A DNA stretch of 64,000 nucleotides, taken from the NCBI RefSeq assembly GCF_963576615.1, contig NC_088711.1, forward strand, positions 40,234,621-40,298,620, written 5' to 3'. Shown piece after piece: positions 53,291-64,000 of the stretch; the first letter of the stretch is position 1, and each line of letters starts with the position of its first letter. The notes below the pieces were generated by a model. It was not told the DNA's origin, made no database searches, and saw only the letters and a program-made list of their open reading frames with translations. This stretch comes from Watersipora subatra (Eukaryota; Bryozoa; Gymnolaemata; Cheilostomatida; Watersiporidae). A program made the position numbers and the translations under genes.

Positions 53291-56020
53291 CGTAACACTA
53301 GCAACAGTAACATTAGCAGCAGCAGCGGAGGCAGCATTGCGTAGTAAATAATTAGCTTGCGTGTGAAAGCAGCAATGATTGCTGTTTTCAAAGCTTGTTG
53401 CTTCAAGTGGGCTGATGCTAATGCATTTTCAATACTGCAGCATAGCAATGTGTCGGTTTAACAAATTGCATCTCATGGGATGTTTGCTAATGAGGAAACG
53501 TAAATGCTGTTTACAATAACATAATATGTACTTTTAACAAGACTTATGTTGAGTTATAATATAGCGCATCTCTGTGTGGCAAGTCATATAACAATAAAAT
53601 AAGTGTACTTCGTTACTTTGCTGTGCTACTATATTATTATTACACGCTGCCTAGACAACTCTAGGGCCGATGAGCTGACCGAGAGAGCCTCGGCCTGATA
53701 GAAAGCACAGTCGCGTGGACATAGTGGCCTTTGAGGACTCGGCTGACCGAGTAATAGCAGCCGATGCTGAGAAAGGATCGAGAAAGGACCGAGGTACCGA
53801 TGAGGCGATACCAACAGAAAATGCGATTCGTATGTAAGGAAACCAGAGAAGACGAGAGATCAGAGATTGCTGACAGTCTTTCGCATGTTGTTCTCTTGTA
53901 AGCGCAAATACTGACTTACATGTATTTATATATATTTGTGAAATATATATCTATCTTATTGCCTTGCACTCAGTGGCTTTGATTCTTGCGAAGCAGTAAA
54001 GGGAGCTGGCAGTTTTCTTTACAACATTTTGATAAGTAGCCTATTCGCGCTATTATTAAACATTTCTGCTATTATTGTCATTGTTTTTGTAACTGCGATT
54101 ACACTTATTATTTTGGTTATTAACATTCTTTTATTGTTATCTGTTGTTATTATATCTTATAGCTGATAATAAGCTAAAGCTGTGAAAGAGCTTTTATTTC
54201 AACCAGTGTGAAACAAACAGCAAAATTATATTTGATAAATCTTCAACCAAAGCTCAATTTTAAACTAGATGATGCAACAATAATAAAAATAATACTTTTC
54301 ATGCGTTACCTCAATTTTGCTACCATATTTCTTTACTGTTTTCACTTTGAATTGAAGACAATTTTAGAAGTCATAGTCAGAAGGACGTTTATTGGCTAAT
54401 CTATGTTAGAAGGCTGTTCATTGGCTAATCATAGTCAAAAAGTCGTTAATTGGTTAATCACAAGGACACCTTTTATGGGTTAAATAGCGGTAAAATTTTG
54501 GCTCCTCATGTTTAGAAAGTTGTCATGATAAAGTTTTAGCACCTCAACAACTCCAGGTGCCAATATTACTTCGGACGATAGGTAAACTCGCTTCAAGTTA
54601 TACCATCAGCATATTACTGTTATCTGGTCTCCACATACCTTTAAAAAATGGCATAATTATTTTATATTATGTAGTCTGACCATAAAAAATATTTCCTACT
54701 TTTAGTTTCTTTTAGTACTTTAGTAAAATAAATAACTACATATTTCTACAACAGCAAAACAATCATACTAAATGACCTAATGAATTGGTACCTACCAAAC
54801 CAACATACATGTATCATGTTAACCAACTATCCAAGACGAACCATTCCACTCCCCGCACACAAGTTATATATTTGTCATAAACATTTTGACATTTTATTTA
54901 GGCGCTCCCACTCTAATAAGGCATGAAATATTGTGGTCAGCGCAAAGTTTTTGCAAGCTGTGATGTTTTCATTAACAACGCTGTAGAATTTTAAATTAGC
55001 TTTTACAAGTATGAATAATAGAGCACAAAATTGATGCCGACATCTTTTTTGGAAAGTTTTATTGAAACGTGGTTTCTGGACTATAGTAAAAAAGACTACC
55101 TGCCTGTGTACCCTGTGTACAAAGGTAGCTACCCTATTCCACATGTATAATATCATTTTGTACACTAGAATTTGCAACAAACAGATGGCTCTGGTATATG
55201 GCTATTGTACATCAAACACAAATGCATAACTTACAAAGAGATAGTTGTGGTTCAACTCCTGACGGCCGTTGTACGAAATGGTATTAGACCCCTCCTTACT
55301 TATCTTCTTCGTGAATATACAAATGAGGGAGTAAGAGCAACTTGCCAAATGAGCAAAATGGAAGCCGTGCAGCGTATAAATGAGAAGTAATAGAAGGAGG
55401 CCACTACAGTGTGCTATATAGAACAGATAAATCAATAAAAGTTAGTCTAGTGTAATCATAGATGAGATGTAGGCGCTGCTAGCCTCTGCTCCATAGAGTT
55501 AACAACCAATTAAACCTAATCCTTAATGAATGATACATAGTATTACGTAATCTTGTAAAAATCTGTGACCTTAGATCATTATAAGCGCTATGGTGGACAG
55601 ATGGCGTTCAGCTTATTGTAATGTAGAGTGATAACCTGAGCAAAAACGAGTGACAGTCTGGTTATTAGGAACTAAGACTAAAGAGAGCAATGAGTGAATC
55701 GTAACAGGACTGAGTCATAAAATCTATAAGCTTCACCGACAGCTCTGCATGCCTATAATATCATTTAGATACTACTCTAGGTCGTATAAATCTTGCCATA
55801 CTCTATGTATTACATGAAGTTAGTCAACTCCTTCTTGAGTAATAATCTAACTACAGATCTACCCTCTCAAAGTGGTCTGGTAGGCGTCGATTAGCATAGA
55901 TAAGTTTGTAAAAGACTTTGTAGGTGTCAGCTGGCCAAAGTAGATGTCAGCTCACACCAATCGTATTTGCAAGTTATCTGTAGGTACGCCTAGGTAGGTT
56001 TAGGTGATTATAAATATGCA
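53291..56020. other. No gene confidently seen
   Basis: A GC-richer stretch at 53640-53870 (CCGATGAGCTGACCGAGAGA, GACTCGGCTGACCGAG) stands out from the AT-rich surroundings and may be part of an old retroelement or LTR. Two short frames (54875-55180 minus, 55172-55390 plus) carry no recognised motif. Confidence 0.35.
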
Positions 56021-56125
56021 TAGACATAGTTATGTCTATACATAGTTATGTCTATACATAGCTATGTCTATAGATAGCTATGTCAATACATAGCTATGTC
56101 TATACATAGCTATGTTTATGCATAG
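56021..56125. repeat. 16-bp tandem repeat of near-palindromic unit
   Basis: The unit TATGTCTATACATAGC repeats about six times. Each unit contains ACATAGCTATGT-type palindromes, so the array could form multiple small hairpins. TAGGTATA-like simple sequence continues to about 56280. Confidence 0.82.
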
Positions 56126-56280
56126 GTCGGTATAGACGAATCTGGGTGGATATGTCTAAGTGTGTGCAGGCAAGTGCAATTCAGTGTAGGTATACATAGG
56201 CGTGTGTAGGCATAGGTATATGCTATATATACTTATACCTACATGCTATATGTACCTACAGGTATAGGTTCAGTTATATG

Positions 56281-57751
56281 AAGGTATGTGTGAGTAGATA
56301 TATGGGTGCGTGTAGGTACGCATAAGGGTTAGTAGGTTTTTGTAGACATGTGCAAGCATATGTACTGTATGTGTAGAGAGGTAAGCCACAAAGAAGTAGG
56401 CACACAAGCGAAAGAGGTGAAACATGTTGTAGGTTTAAATGTGTAGTAATGACAATTCTAGTTACATACCTGCTATAAAAAACACATTGACTAAATACAT
56501 GGATTAAACTTGTGTTAGAGGAACATTGCAAATTTAGTTAGTTTTGAAATTAGCATCGACATAAGAACTTTCAAATGAACCAAACGACATAAATAAAATA
56601 GATTTCCATGAAGCATTAATTTTAATGTATTTAATTTTTTTGTCCTTCCTGCCTTCTTTAGATTTTTTTCTCAACACAAGACAAGCGCAATCCATTAACA
56701 ACGCAACCGTAAGTCATGCATGGGCAGATAATCCCAAACAATTTAGTGAAAATGTTGCAACTTTGTTATTTTATTTCCCTTCTCATATTTTCATGACACA
56801 TATGAATGTCTTGCAAAAATACTACCAAATGTTGAGAATAAATACGTCACAAGCAGGTTAGAAACTGGTTATGTCAGTACATGTACATGAAATATAAGAT
56901 TGATGCATCTTGTGATTAAATGGCTTACATACGGAACAGGACAATGCCAGTCAGATAAGACAAAAGAATTTACCAACCAGCACCTTTGAGGTGAGTGAAC
57001 ATTTCACCTCCAGAGTCATAGTTCGTTGCTTCGGCGGTAACATAATCTAACAAGAGATATGGAAAGGAGAAATATGATGGCAGGAACAAGCAACGATCAC
57101 TCAAGGAAAAGGATGCTGGTTTCCTGTATGTGGCTACCTACCCTATCTGTTATCTCATCTCTATTTATGAACATCAGACATTATGCAGACATATTAGAGA
57201 CTTAATGGGTGTAACTGGATACGGAAATAAAGCAACCCTCTGAAGCTAAGGGAAGCTTCACTTGCTGCCACTTCGACGCTATAGGTCAGGTGCTGCTGGG
57301 CTGACACAGTAGGCAGTAGACCATGTTGCAGCCATCGACCTTCTGATTGCCTGTACAGCAGATACTACTCCAATGCAAATCATTGTTCCAGGAATGTTTT
57401 TTGTATGGACTTTACATTATAAAATCAGTAAAATACATCTAAATTGTCTAATTCGTTCTAATATCATCTCAGACTCACTCCTTTGGCTCTTACAACAACA
57501 AAAACTAAACAGAACTTTTTAATTTATTGACTGTACAGACTGACAAACAATAGTAATATTGGTTTGTATCGACAATTTTTCTTTGTTTCTTGTCCCTTTC
57601 ACTTGGTTTATGGTTCTTGATTACAATAATTTTACAGCAAGTTAAAGAGAGATTACACCTTCAATTTCAATTTACAACAATTTTTTTTTAGGCAGTAAAG
57701 TCTATTCCGCAAAAGAAAACTACTAAAACTATTTCACAGGCCTGAAAAGTA
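56281..57751. other. No gene seen
   Basis: AT-rich and without recognisable coding exons. A segment around 57380-57450 (ATTGTTCCAGGAATGTT, AAAATACATCTAAATTGTC) resembles 45150-45215, indicating another dispersed repeat of unknown type. Confidence 0.4.
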
Positions 57752-58043
57752 TGTCTTTGCAATTATAAGAGCGATCTCTATCTGTCCGTTCATCTAGCCA
57801 TCACCAGGATTCAAGGCTAGGATAAGAGATTAGGATTCAAGGCTAAGATAAGTGATAGTTTAAAACAATACTCGAACTTGAGACATTCGAATTGGTAGAT
57901 CGACACTCTAAGACCTGAACAAATCCATCTGTTTTAGTGCTGTTGAATAATTGCACGGCTTTTTATTTTCTGGGCCTTATCGACAATCTGATGATCTTTC
58001 ACGGTGAACTAGCCTGCCAGGGCACTAATATACAAAATGTATG

Positions 58044-58090
<47 letters not shown>

Positions 58091-58215
58091 GAGATTATCC
58101 TATACGTCATGTTCTCTCCCAAGTGCGACAAGGGAAAAGACGATATTTTAAAGAGCTTGCACCGACTTAATGTATTGCATTATATTAAATTTTTTACACG
58201 ACACGAAGCAAAAAC
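57752..58215. mobile_element. Dispersed non-autonomous element with internal TA microsatellite
   Basis: It starts near TTGCAATTATAAGAGC followed by CTATCTGTCCG and ends in a conserved TATCCTATACGTC...AAGTGCGAC block. The core CACGGTGAACTAGCCTGCCA is followed by a (TATG)n/(TA)n microsatellite at 58034-58086. A partial relative is at 45600-45790. The layout resembles non-autonomous Helitron-type repeats that carry a microsatellite, but this is inference. Confidence 0.4.
58034..58086. repeat. TA microsatellite
   Basis: A (TATG)n run becomes about 20 TA dinucleotides without interruption. Confidence 0.97.
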
Positions 58216-58242
58216 CTCTGTACACTCTGTAGAATTTATGTT

Positions 58243-59886
58243 ATAAGAGTGTCTACTGTACTATGTGGATAGCTACTATAAGAGTGTCTACTGTACTATG
58301 TGGATAGCTACTATAAGAGTGTCTACTGTACTATGTGGATAGCTACTATAAGAGTGTATACTGTACTATGTGGATAGCTACTATAAGAGTGTCTACTGTA
58401 CTATGTGGATAGCTACTATAAGAGTGTCTACTGTACTATGTGGATAGCTACTATAAGAGTGTCTACTGTACTATGTGGATAGCTACTATAAGAGTGTCTA
58501 CTGTACTATGTGGATAGCTACTATAAGAGTGTCTACTGTACTATGTGGATAGCTATTATAAGAGTGTCTACTGTACTATGTGGATAGCCACTATAAGAGT
58601 GTCTAATGTACTATGTGGATAGCTACTATAAGAGTGTCTACTGTACTATGTGGATAGCTACTGTGAGAGTGTCTACTGTACTATGTGGATAGCTACTATA
58701 AGAGTGTCTACTGTACTATGTGGATAGCTACTATAAGAGTGTCTACTGTACTATGTGGATAGCTACTATAAGAGTGTCTACTGTACTATGTGGATAGCCA
58801 CTATAAGAGTGTCTACTGTACTATGTTGATAGCTACTATAAAAGTGTCTACTGTACTATGTTGATAGCTACTATAAGAGGGTCTACTGTACTATGTGGAT
58901 AGCCACTATAAGAGTGTCTACTGTACTATGTGGATAGCCACTATAAGAGTGTCTACTGTACTATGTGGATAGCCACTATAAGAGTGTCTACTGTACTATG
59001 TGGATAGCTACTATAAGAGTGTCTACTGTACTATGTGGATAGCTACTATAAGAGTGTCTACTGTACTATGTGGATAGCCACTATAAGAGTGTCTACTGTA
59101 CTATGTGGATAGCTACTATAAGAGTGTCTACTGTACTATGTGGATAGCTACTATAAGAGTGTCTACTGTACTATGTGGATAGCCACTATAAGAGTGTCTA
59201 CTGTACTATGTGGATAGCTACTATAAGAGTGTCTACTGTACTATGTGGATAGCTACTATAAGAGTGTCTACTGTACTATGTGGATAGCCACTATAAGAGT
59301 GTCTACTGTACTATGTGGATAGCTACTATAAGAGTGTCTACTGTACTATGTGGATAGCTACTATAAGAGGGTCTACTGTACTATGTGGATAGCTACTATA
59401 AGAGTGTCTACTGTACTATGTAGATAGCTACTATAAGAGTGTCTACTGTACTATGTTGATAGCTACTATAAGAGGGTCTACTGTACTATGTGGATAGCTA
59501 CTATAAGAGTGTCTACTGTACTATGTGGATAGCTACTGTGAGAGTGTCTACTGTACTATGTGGATAGCTACTATAAGAGTGTCTACTGTACTATGTTGAT
59601 AGCTACTATAAGAGGGTCTACTGTACTATGTGGATAGCTACTATAAGAGTGTCTACTGTACTATGTGGATATAGCCACTATAAGAGGGTCTACTGTACTA
59701 TGTGGATAGCTACTATAAGAGTGTCTACTGTACTATGTGGATAGCTACTGTAAGAGTGTCTACTGTACTACATGGATAGCCACTATAAGAGTGTCTACTG
59801 TACTATGTGGATAGCCACTATAAGAGTGTCTACTGTACTATGTGGATAGCTACTATAAGAGTGTCTACTGTACTATGTGGATAGCA
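58243..59886 (+). repeat. 35-bp minisatellite, about 47 copies, with higher-order structure
   Basis: The unit is 35 bases: CTACTATAAGAGTGTCTACT followed by GTACTATGTGGATAG. Copies are nearly identical. Variants mark sub-families: GCCACT versus GCTACT, AGAGGGTC versus AGAGTGTC, TGTTGAT versus TGTGGAT, CTGTGAG, and one 2-bp insertion (GGATATAGCC near 59670). From about 58970 to 59360 the GCCACT variant recurs every third unit (105 bp). The TGTTGAT plus AGAGGGTC pair recurs four units apart (near 59455 and 59595). No coding role is suggested. Confidence 0.97.
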
Positions 59887-62240
59887 TGGTAGCTCATTGC
59901 GCTATTGAATAAGATTACAAACAAAATGTTGACTAGTTACATATTTTATAGTTAGTGCTATCCTTAAAGTTTACGATCTGTTGCAATAAAACTAGACTAT
60001 TCCCAGGAATTCTTTCTACTAGATAGAAGTTTAAATTGATCAGACATATTACAGCTGAGTGTCTTATAAACGGATCTGGTCAACTTAACTCTACCTTGGA
60101 GAATGCAAAGAATGTCAGCTGTCGAAACTAACAGTGTAATTTTGTGAATCGGTTTTGGATGTGGGCTAAAGAGGAAGTGACATCAGAATTACCAATGTGC
60201 TATTCCTGAAACTAGATATAACACTCACCAGATGCATGAAATATAGATTAAGTTGTTAACATGCCATCAAATATTGCACCGATCTTCTTCAGATAACATT
60301 ATCAATATAATAGCGAATATAGGTTAAAGTTTTACATGTATTTAAACAACTTTTAAAACCTAAGTTTTGAATGAAAACTAATAAATAGTTTACATGAGAA
60401 TAAATCTTAAAAAAACTTTACAATGCAATTTGTTTGAAACAAAATGATGGATCAGTTAAGGTCTCATGCCAATCAAACAGTGCTGGGTTTCATACAATTG
60501 TTAGGGAAGATGAGCCCTATGATTGGGTAGTTATACACTTTTGTTATCATGCTATTGGATGAAGCAAAATATATGCTATTGTTCTATTGTTGATAGAGAA
60601 AAAAGTATTGTACAAGCTGGTGCCTGCATTACCATTGTATAAATTGATGAGTTGGATGAAATGGCCATAGAAATTTTTGTGAGATGTGACCACCCACGAT
60701 GAAAATAAAGTTTGGATTCGTCCTACGCTTTGTCCAAGTTTCATCCTATTTGAACTTGAATTAGTGTCAGCATTCCAGGTCTTTTTATCTTTAGTCAATT
60801 AAACTAACCTAATGGCTGTATGACTCTATATTCAGAAGACATAAATTTACACATAAATAATGACTTGAATTCATTAGGTAATTTTATGAGAGATGGTAGT
60901 ATTTGAATTGGTCTAATTCAGCAAACATGCTCGTGCATATCCTTGCTATCCTAACTATAACCTTTATTATAATTTTCTACTTGTCTGGTCAGTGATAAAA
61001 AAAATAGAAAAAAAATTCTTTCAATGGGATTTGAACTCACAGCTTTCAGCTTGGTTGAGCATCAATTTTTCAACTGCTCCAATTAACCTCTTTACTACAT
61101 GTAGGAATAATTGCGATGTTAGTTATTACAACCTCTCGCAGTTCACAGGACTGCCAGGTTATTAACGATAAGTCTCACCAACTGCATCTGGGGCAATTGA
61201 TACCAATTCCTCCTTACTGACTTGAAGTAAGCATGCAGCCAATAGAAGATTGCATTTTAGAGTGCTGTTGAGCTTCCTATGAGTACCCAATAAGAATACG
61301 CGTGACAAAATATACAACAGATATCTACAATGAATAAGTATTTGTTTAGTGGTACGAATACCTCAACTCTGAGTTATCCTTTCCGTTACAGTTTTGGTAT
61401 ATACGATGGACAAGGTATTTACTTTGCCAGTAAATCTAATCAGTACATGTACTTCTAATCAGCCAATGAACATAGCAAACAATTTTAAGCGAACACTAAA
61501 CACAATTGATATTTTGCCATGGTCTGATTATTGTAGACAAAAACATAAAAATGCCAATAAAGTTTTTGAATGACTCTTGCAGATGTATACACTCATGTGT
61601 TGTCAATAAAATCTCCCCAACTTACAGTAGTTATTGCATAGTACCATGTACTCCAATGGAGCCAAAAACTCTAAATGATTCTCCTAATATTGTAAAAGAT
61701 ATGCTATCAGAGTTTAATTGTTTTACATGTACTCTGATGGCATCCTCCATACATGTGGAGAATTTAGAAAACCTAAAGATTACACATAAGCCAGTTGTTA
61801 GTAATAACTCGGAGCAATTGTATGTATATATGTAATGTACATATACTACACAGAAACTGTATGAATACCCTCTATATGTACAATATATATATTATATTTT
61901 TTGATGTATATATCAGAACATATATTATTCTTTATTTATATACAGATTTTATTTGTGGTGTAGATCTCTCTTTAGTTGCAGTGTTAGTAATACTGACTAT
62001 CCGCAATGGTTATGATCTTGAGGCTCAAATTCCCAGGTTTTTGTTGGATAACTAAACTTGAGTAAACATTGCCATCAACTTGGGTTAACAAAAATAGAAA
62101 AATAATTTTTTATATAGATTATGTATATGTAATAATATATAAATAAATAAATTGTATATATTTATCATACATTTAAACTTTAAGATGAATGTACACAAAA
62201 CTTTTGTAGATTGCATTAGAAATAAAGTATCTTTATTTTT
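59887..62240. other. No gene confidently seen
   Basis: A 109-codon plus-strand frame (61506-61835) with a Cys-rich start (CRCIHSCVVNKISPTYSSYC) follows a possible acceptor (TTATTGTAG near 61535). It is followed by AATAAATAAATAA near 62140, so a 3' exon is conceivable. I recognise no family. Around 60975-61160 a dispersed repeat with GGGATTTGAACTC is present. Confidence 0.3.
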
Positions 62241-62597
62241 CTATCATTTTTGATTGTTTTGATGTATGAGGTGTTCTAATTGCCAGGATGTTTCAAAATT
62301 AAAATCGACAAAACTTGATCGGGGTTAAATTGCTCAGAAAAAAATATATGCCGACATGACGTCAATAGTTTCGCGGCTGCCTGTCTATTTCATTATTGCT
62401 ATCAACTAGTGCGTTTAAGTTGCAGGGTTATGCATTTACAATGTATATTCTGTCAGTCCCTTTGTCATAGAGGCCTCATAATAGCACTTTCACTTGAATC
62501 TGAGCATTTTAACCCTGATGAAGCTTTGTTGATTGTAATATTGAAACATCCTGGCAGTCAGATCACCCCAAACATAAAAAACAATTGCAAATTTTAG
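62241..62597. mobile_element. Foldback MITE of the TGACTGCCAGGA family, copy 3 (about 355 bp)
   Basis: The left arm (GGTGTTCTAATTGCCAGGAT, then AAATCGACAAAACTTGATC) is mirrored by the right arm (ATTGAAACATCCTGGCAGTC, then AAACAATTGCAAA). It has the same ends as 35534-35857 but a different central region. Non-coding. Confidence 0.8.
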
Positions 62598-63960
62598 AGA
62601 AATAAAAACTCTTTTTGAGGAAAATTGATAGTCTTCTTAAATTTTGTGTAAGTTTTTTTTTAACAATACACAAGTATAGACTAGTTTTTAGGAGTCAGCT
62701 ACTCCAATAAAAATAGAGAGGTGACAACTTTTACTAAATTAGTGTTTAAGTCTGTTTATTTGAAGGATTATCACTAACTTCACTGCTGATGTTTTTGACC
62801 AATCAATTGGGAGTAACTAATGCCTGCAGACAGGTAGGCTTCTTTAACTGTGTTAGTAAGCCTTTTATCTTTTTGATAAAAGGCTTGAAACATGGATGGT
62901 CACAACGGAGATAGGCAAACGAAGAAAGTCATGAAAAATTCAATCTAATATCTACACTAAATGGTGGCTAAAACATGCACGGAGAAACTGCGCAAAAAAC
63001 TTAAATTATTTCTTTTCATAATGTTTAAGTATAATATCAGCAGAACTTGATAAAAGAAATGAAAATAACCAATGTGCATAAAAAAAAACTTATCTTGCAC
63101 AGCTATTAATTTATATTGTTAAAATTAGAATAACTCAGACAATTTTCCAAAACTTACAAGTGTTTTTACCTTTTTATTGCAAGTCACTCCTTAGACTGTT
63201 ATAACAGTTATAACTGTATTATTGTTATAGCAGACAATGAACTGTTTAAAATTTCAATTTATTTGCTCAGGTGATTTGGCTGACATTTTCATTAATTAAT
63301 TTCATGACAATGTAAAGCAGTCCAAATAATGTACTTTGGCCTAAAATGGCAATTCCTATGAACATCTTTACGGAAGTTGATTAACTAAAAGTAAATATGA
63401 CAATATGTTGTGATATGATTTACTACCTGCATTCCTTAACAGAATTTCTAGTGCTGTGTTGGCGTTTCACAAGATAAACAAAAATTATGTCAATCTGTTG
63501 GCATAATTATAAAACTTGACCTTGTATAATATTTTGTAGAATTGTGAACCCTTGCTGCTGATCAGGCCTTTGCTACTAAATGAGTGAAGAAGTTGTCCTA
63601 CTACAGTTACAAGTGTAGACAACAAGACAACATAAAGGATGTTGTCACAAGCTTCATGCGGTACACCTATTTTGTGCAGCTCGAGCGCTAAGCTTTTATG
63701 ATCACCGACACTGCTAACCCAGCTAGATGCTTAGCTGTTTTTATTTATCGACCCAAATTCAACAGTCTGTTAAGGTTGGGATAAACTTAACTCTGCTGCC
63801 AGTTAATGAGGCAGCGAAAAATGCATGTAATAGTATTTTAATAAAACTTGCATAAATGACTTGCTAATTACTTTGCTACCACTTTATAGGTTATTGATCA
63901 GTTTATAGATTATTGATCAGTTTATAGGTTATTGAAGAGTACTACAATCTTTACCATGTT
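62598..63960. other. No gene seen
   Basis: AT-rich sequence without recognisable exons. A GTTTATAGGTTATTGATCA word is tandemly repeated about three times at 63884-63935. Confidence 0.45.
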
Positions 63961-64000
63961 TTACTATAATAAGAGCCGTGTTTATCCAGCCATCTGTCTG
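63961..64000. mobile_element. Start of a dispersed element cut by the window end
   Basis: TTTACTATAATAAGAGCCGTG matches the beginning of the element at 41743. Only 40 bases are in the window. Confidence 0.4.

Noticed and set aside
53037-53351. 104-codon TAITQ-repeat frame
   Set aside because: It is a direct translation of the 15-bp minisatellite and has no non-repetitive domain.
61506-61835. 109-codon Cys-containing frame as a secreted peptide gene
   Set aside because: No signal peptide, no consistent cysteine spacing of a known family, and several ATGs; only a weak acceptor supports it as a 3' exon.

Overview
The window looks like nuclear DNA of an invertebrate animal. It is AT-rich, its genes are split by GT-AG introns, and most of it is transposon debris and tandem repeats. 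The three recognisable genes are orthologues of conserved animal nuclear and RNA-modification genes, and their sequences suggest a lophotrochozoan-type marine invertebrate such as a bryozoan or mollusc. The species assignment is inference. There is no bacterial operon, CRISPR array or convincing RNA gene.

Gene layout. (1) Positions 651-2085, plus strand: the 3' part of a PHF13/PHF23-type PHD-finger gene in four exons, with a 472-bp hAT-type element in its last intron. (2) Positions 3770-11169, minus strand: a complete six-exon METTL1 gene (tRNA m7G46 methyltransferase) predicting 263 residues. It sits tail to tail with the PHD gene. (3) Positions 26397-29176, plus strand: a four-exon TAF11 gene (TFIID subunit, histone fold) predicting 158 residues. 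(4) Positions 34757-35277, minus strand: one exon of an unrecognised, probably extracellular protein. An in-frame TAG separates it from a cysteine-containing continuation. These genes show no operon-like relationship; they are ordinary neighbours. Exon models were assembled by eye from splice sites and homology to known proteins.

Transposon layout. Positions 11.8-17 kb hold three decayed non-LTR retrotransposon reverse transcriptases, one of them split by a MITE. Positions 21.4-26.3 kb hold a pogo/Tigger-like element, a 3.3-kb TA-flanked composite with a P-element-like transposase remnant inside, and a long foldback element. Positions 29.9-30.3 kb hold one hAT-like MITE inserted into the terminal inverted repeat of another. 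Positions 35.9-39.8 kb hold a TTAA-flanked (piggyBac-like) element carrying two further elements. Positions 40.5-50 kb hold more foldback, hAT, TA-flanked and PIF/Harbinger-like elements. Many have exact target-site duplications that fix their borders.

Satellite layout. Positions 52.2-59.9 kb are rich in minisatellites with 21-, 15-, 16- and 35-bp units. The 35-bp array spans 1.6 kb and shows higher-order repeat structure. The last 4 kb contain another foldback MITE and otherwise no recognisable gene.

I did not find a clearly novel system. The most interesting points are the nested insertions, the hAT insertions inside minisatellites, the higher-order structure of the 35-bp array and the interrupted extracellular-type reading frame.
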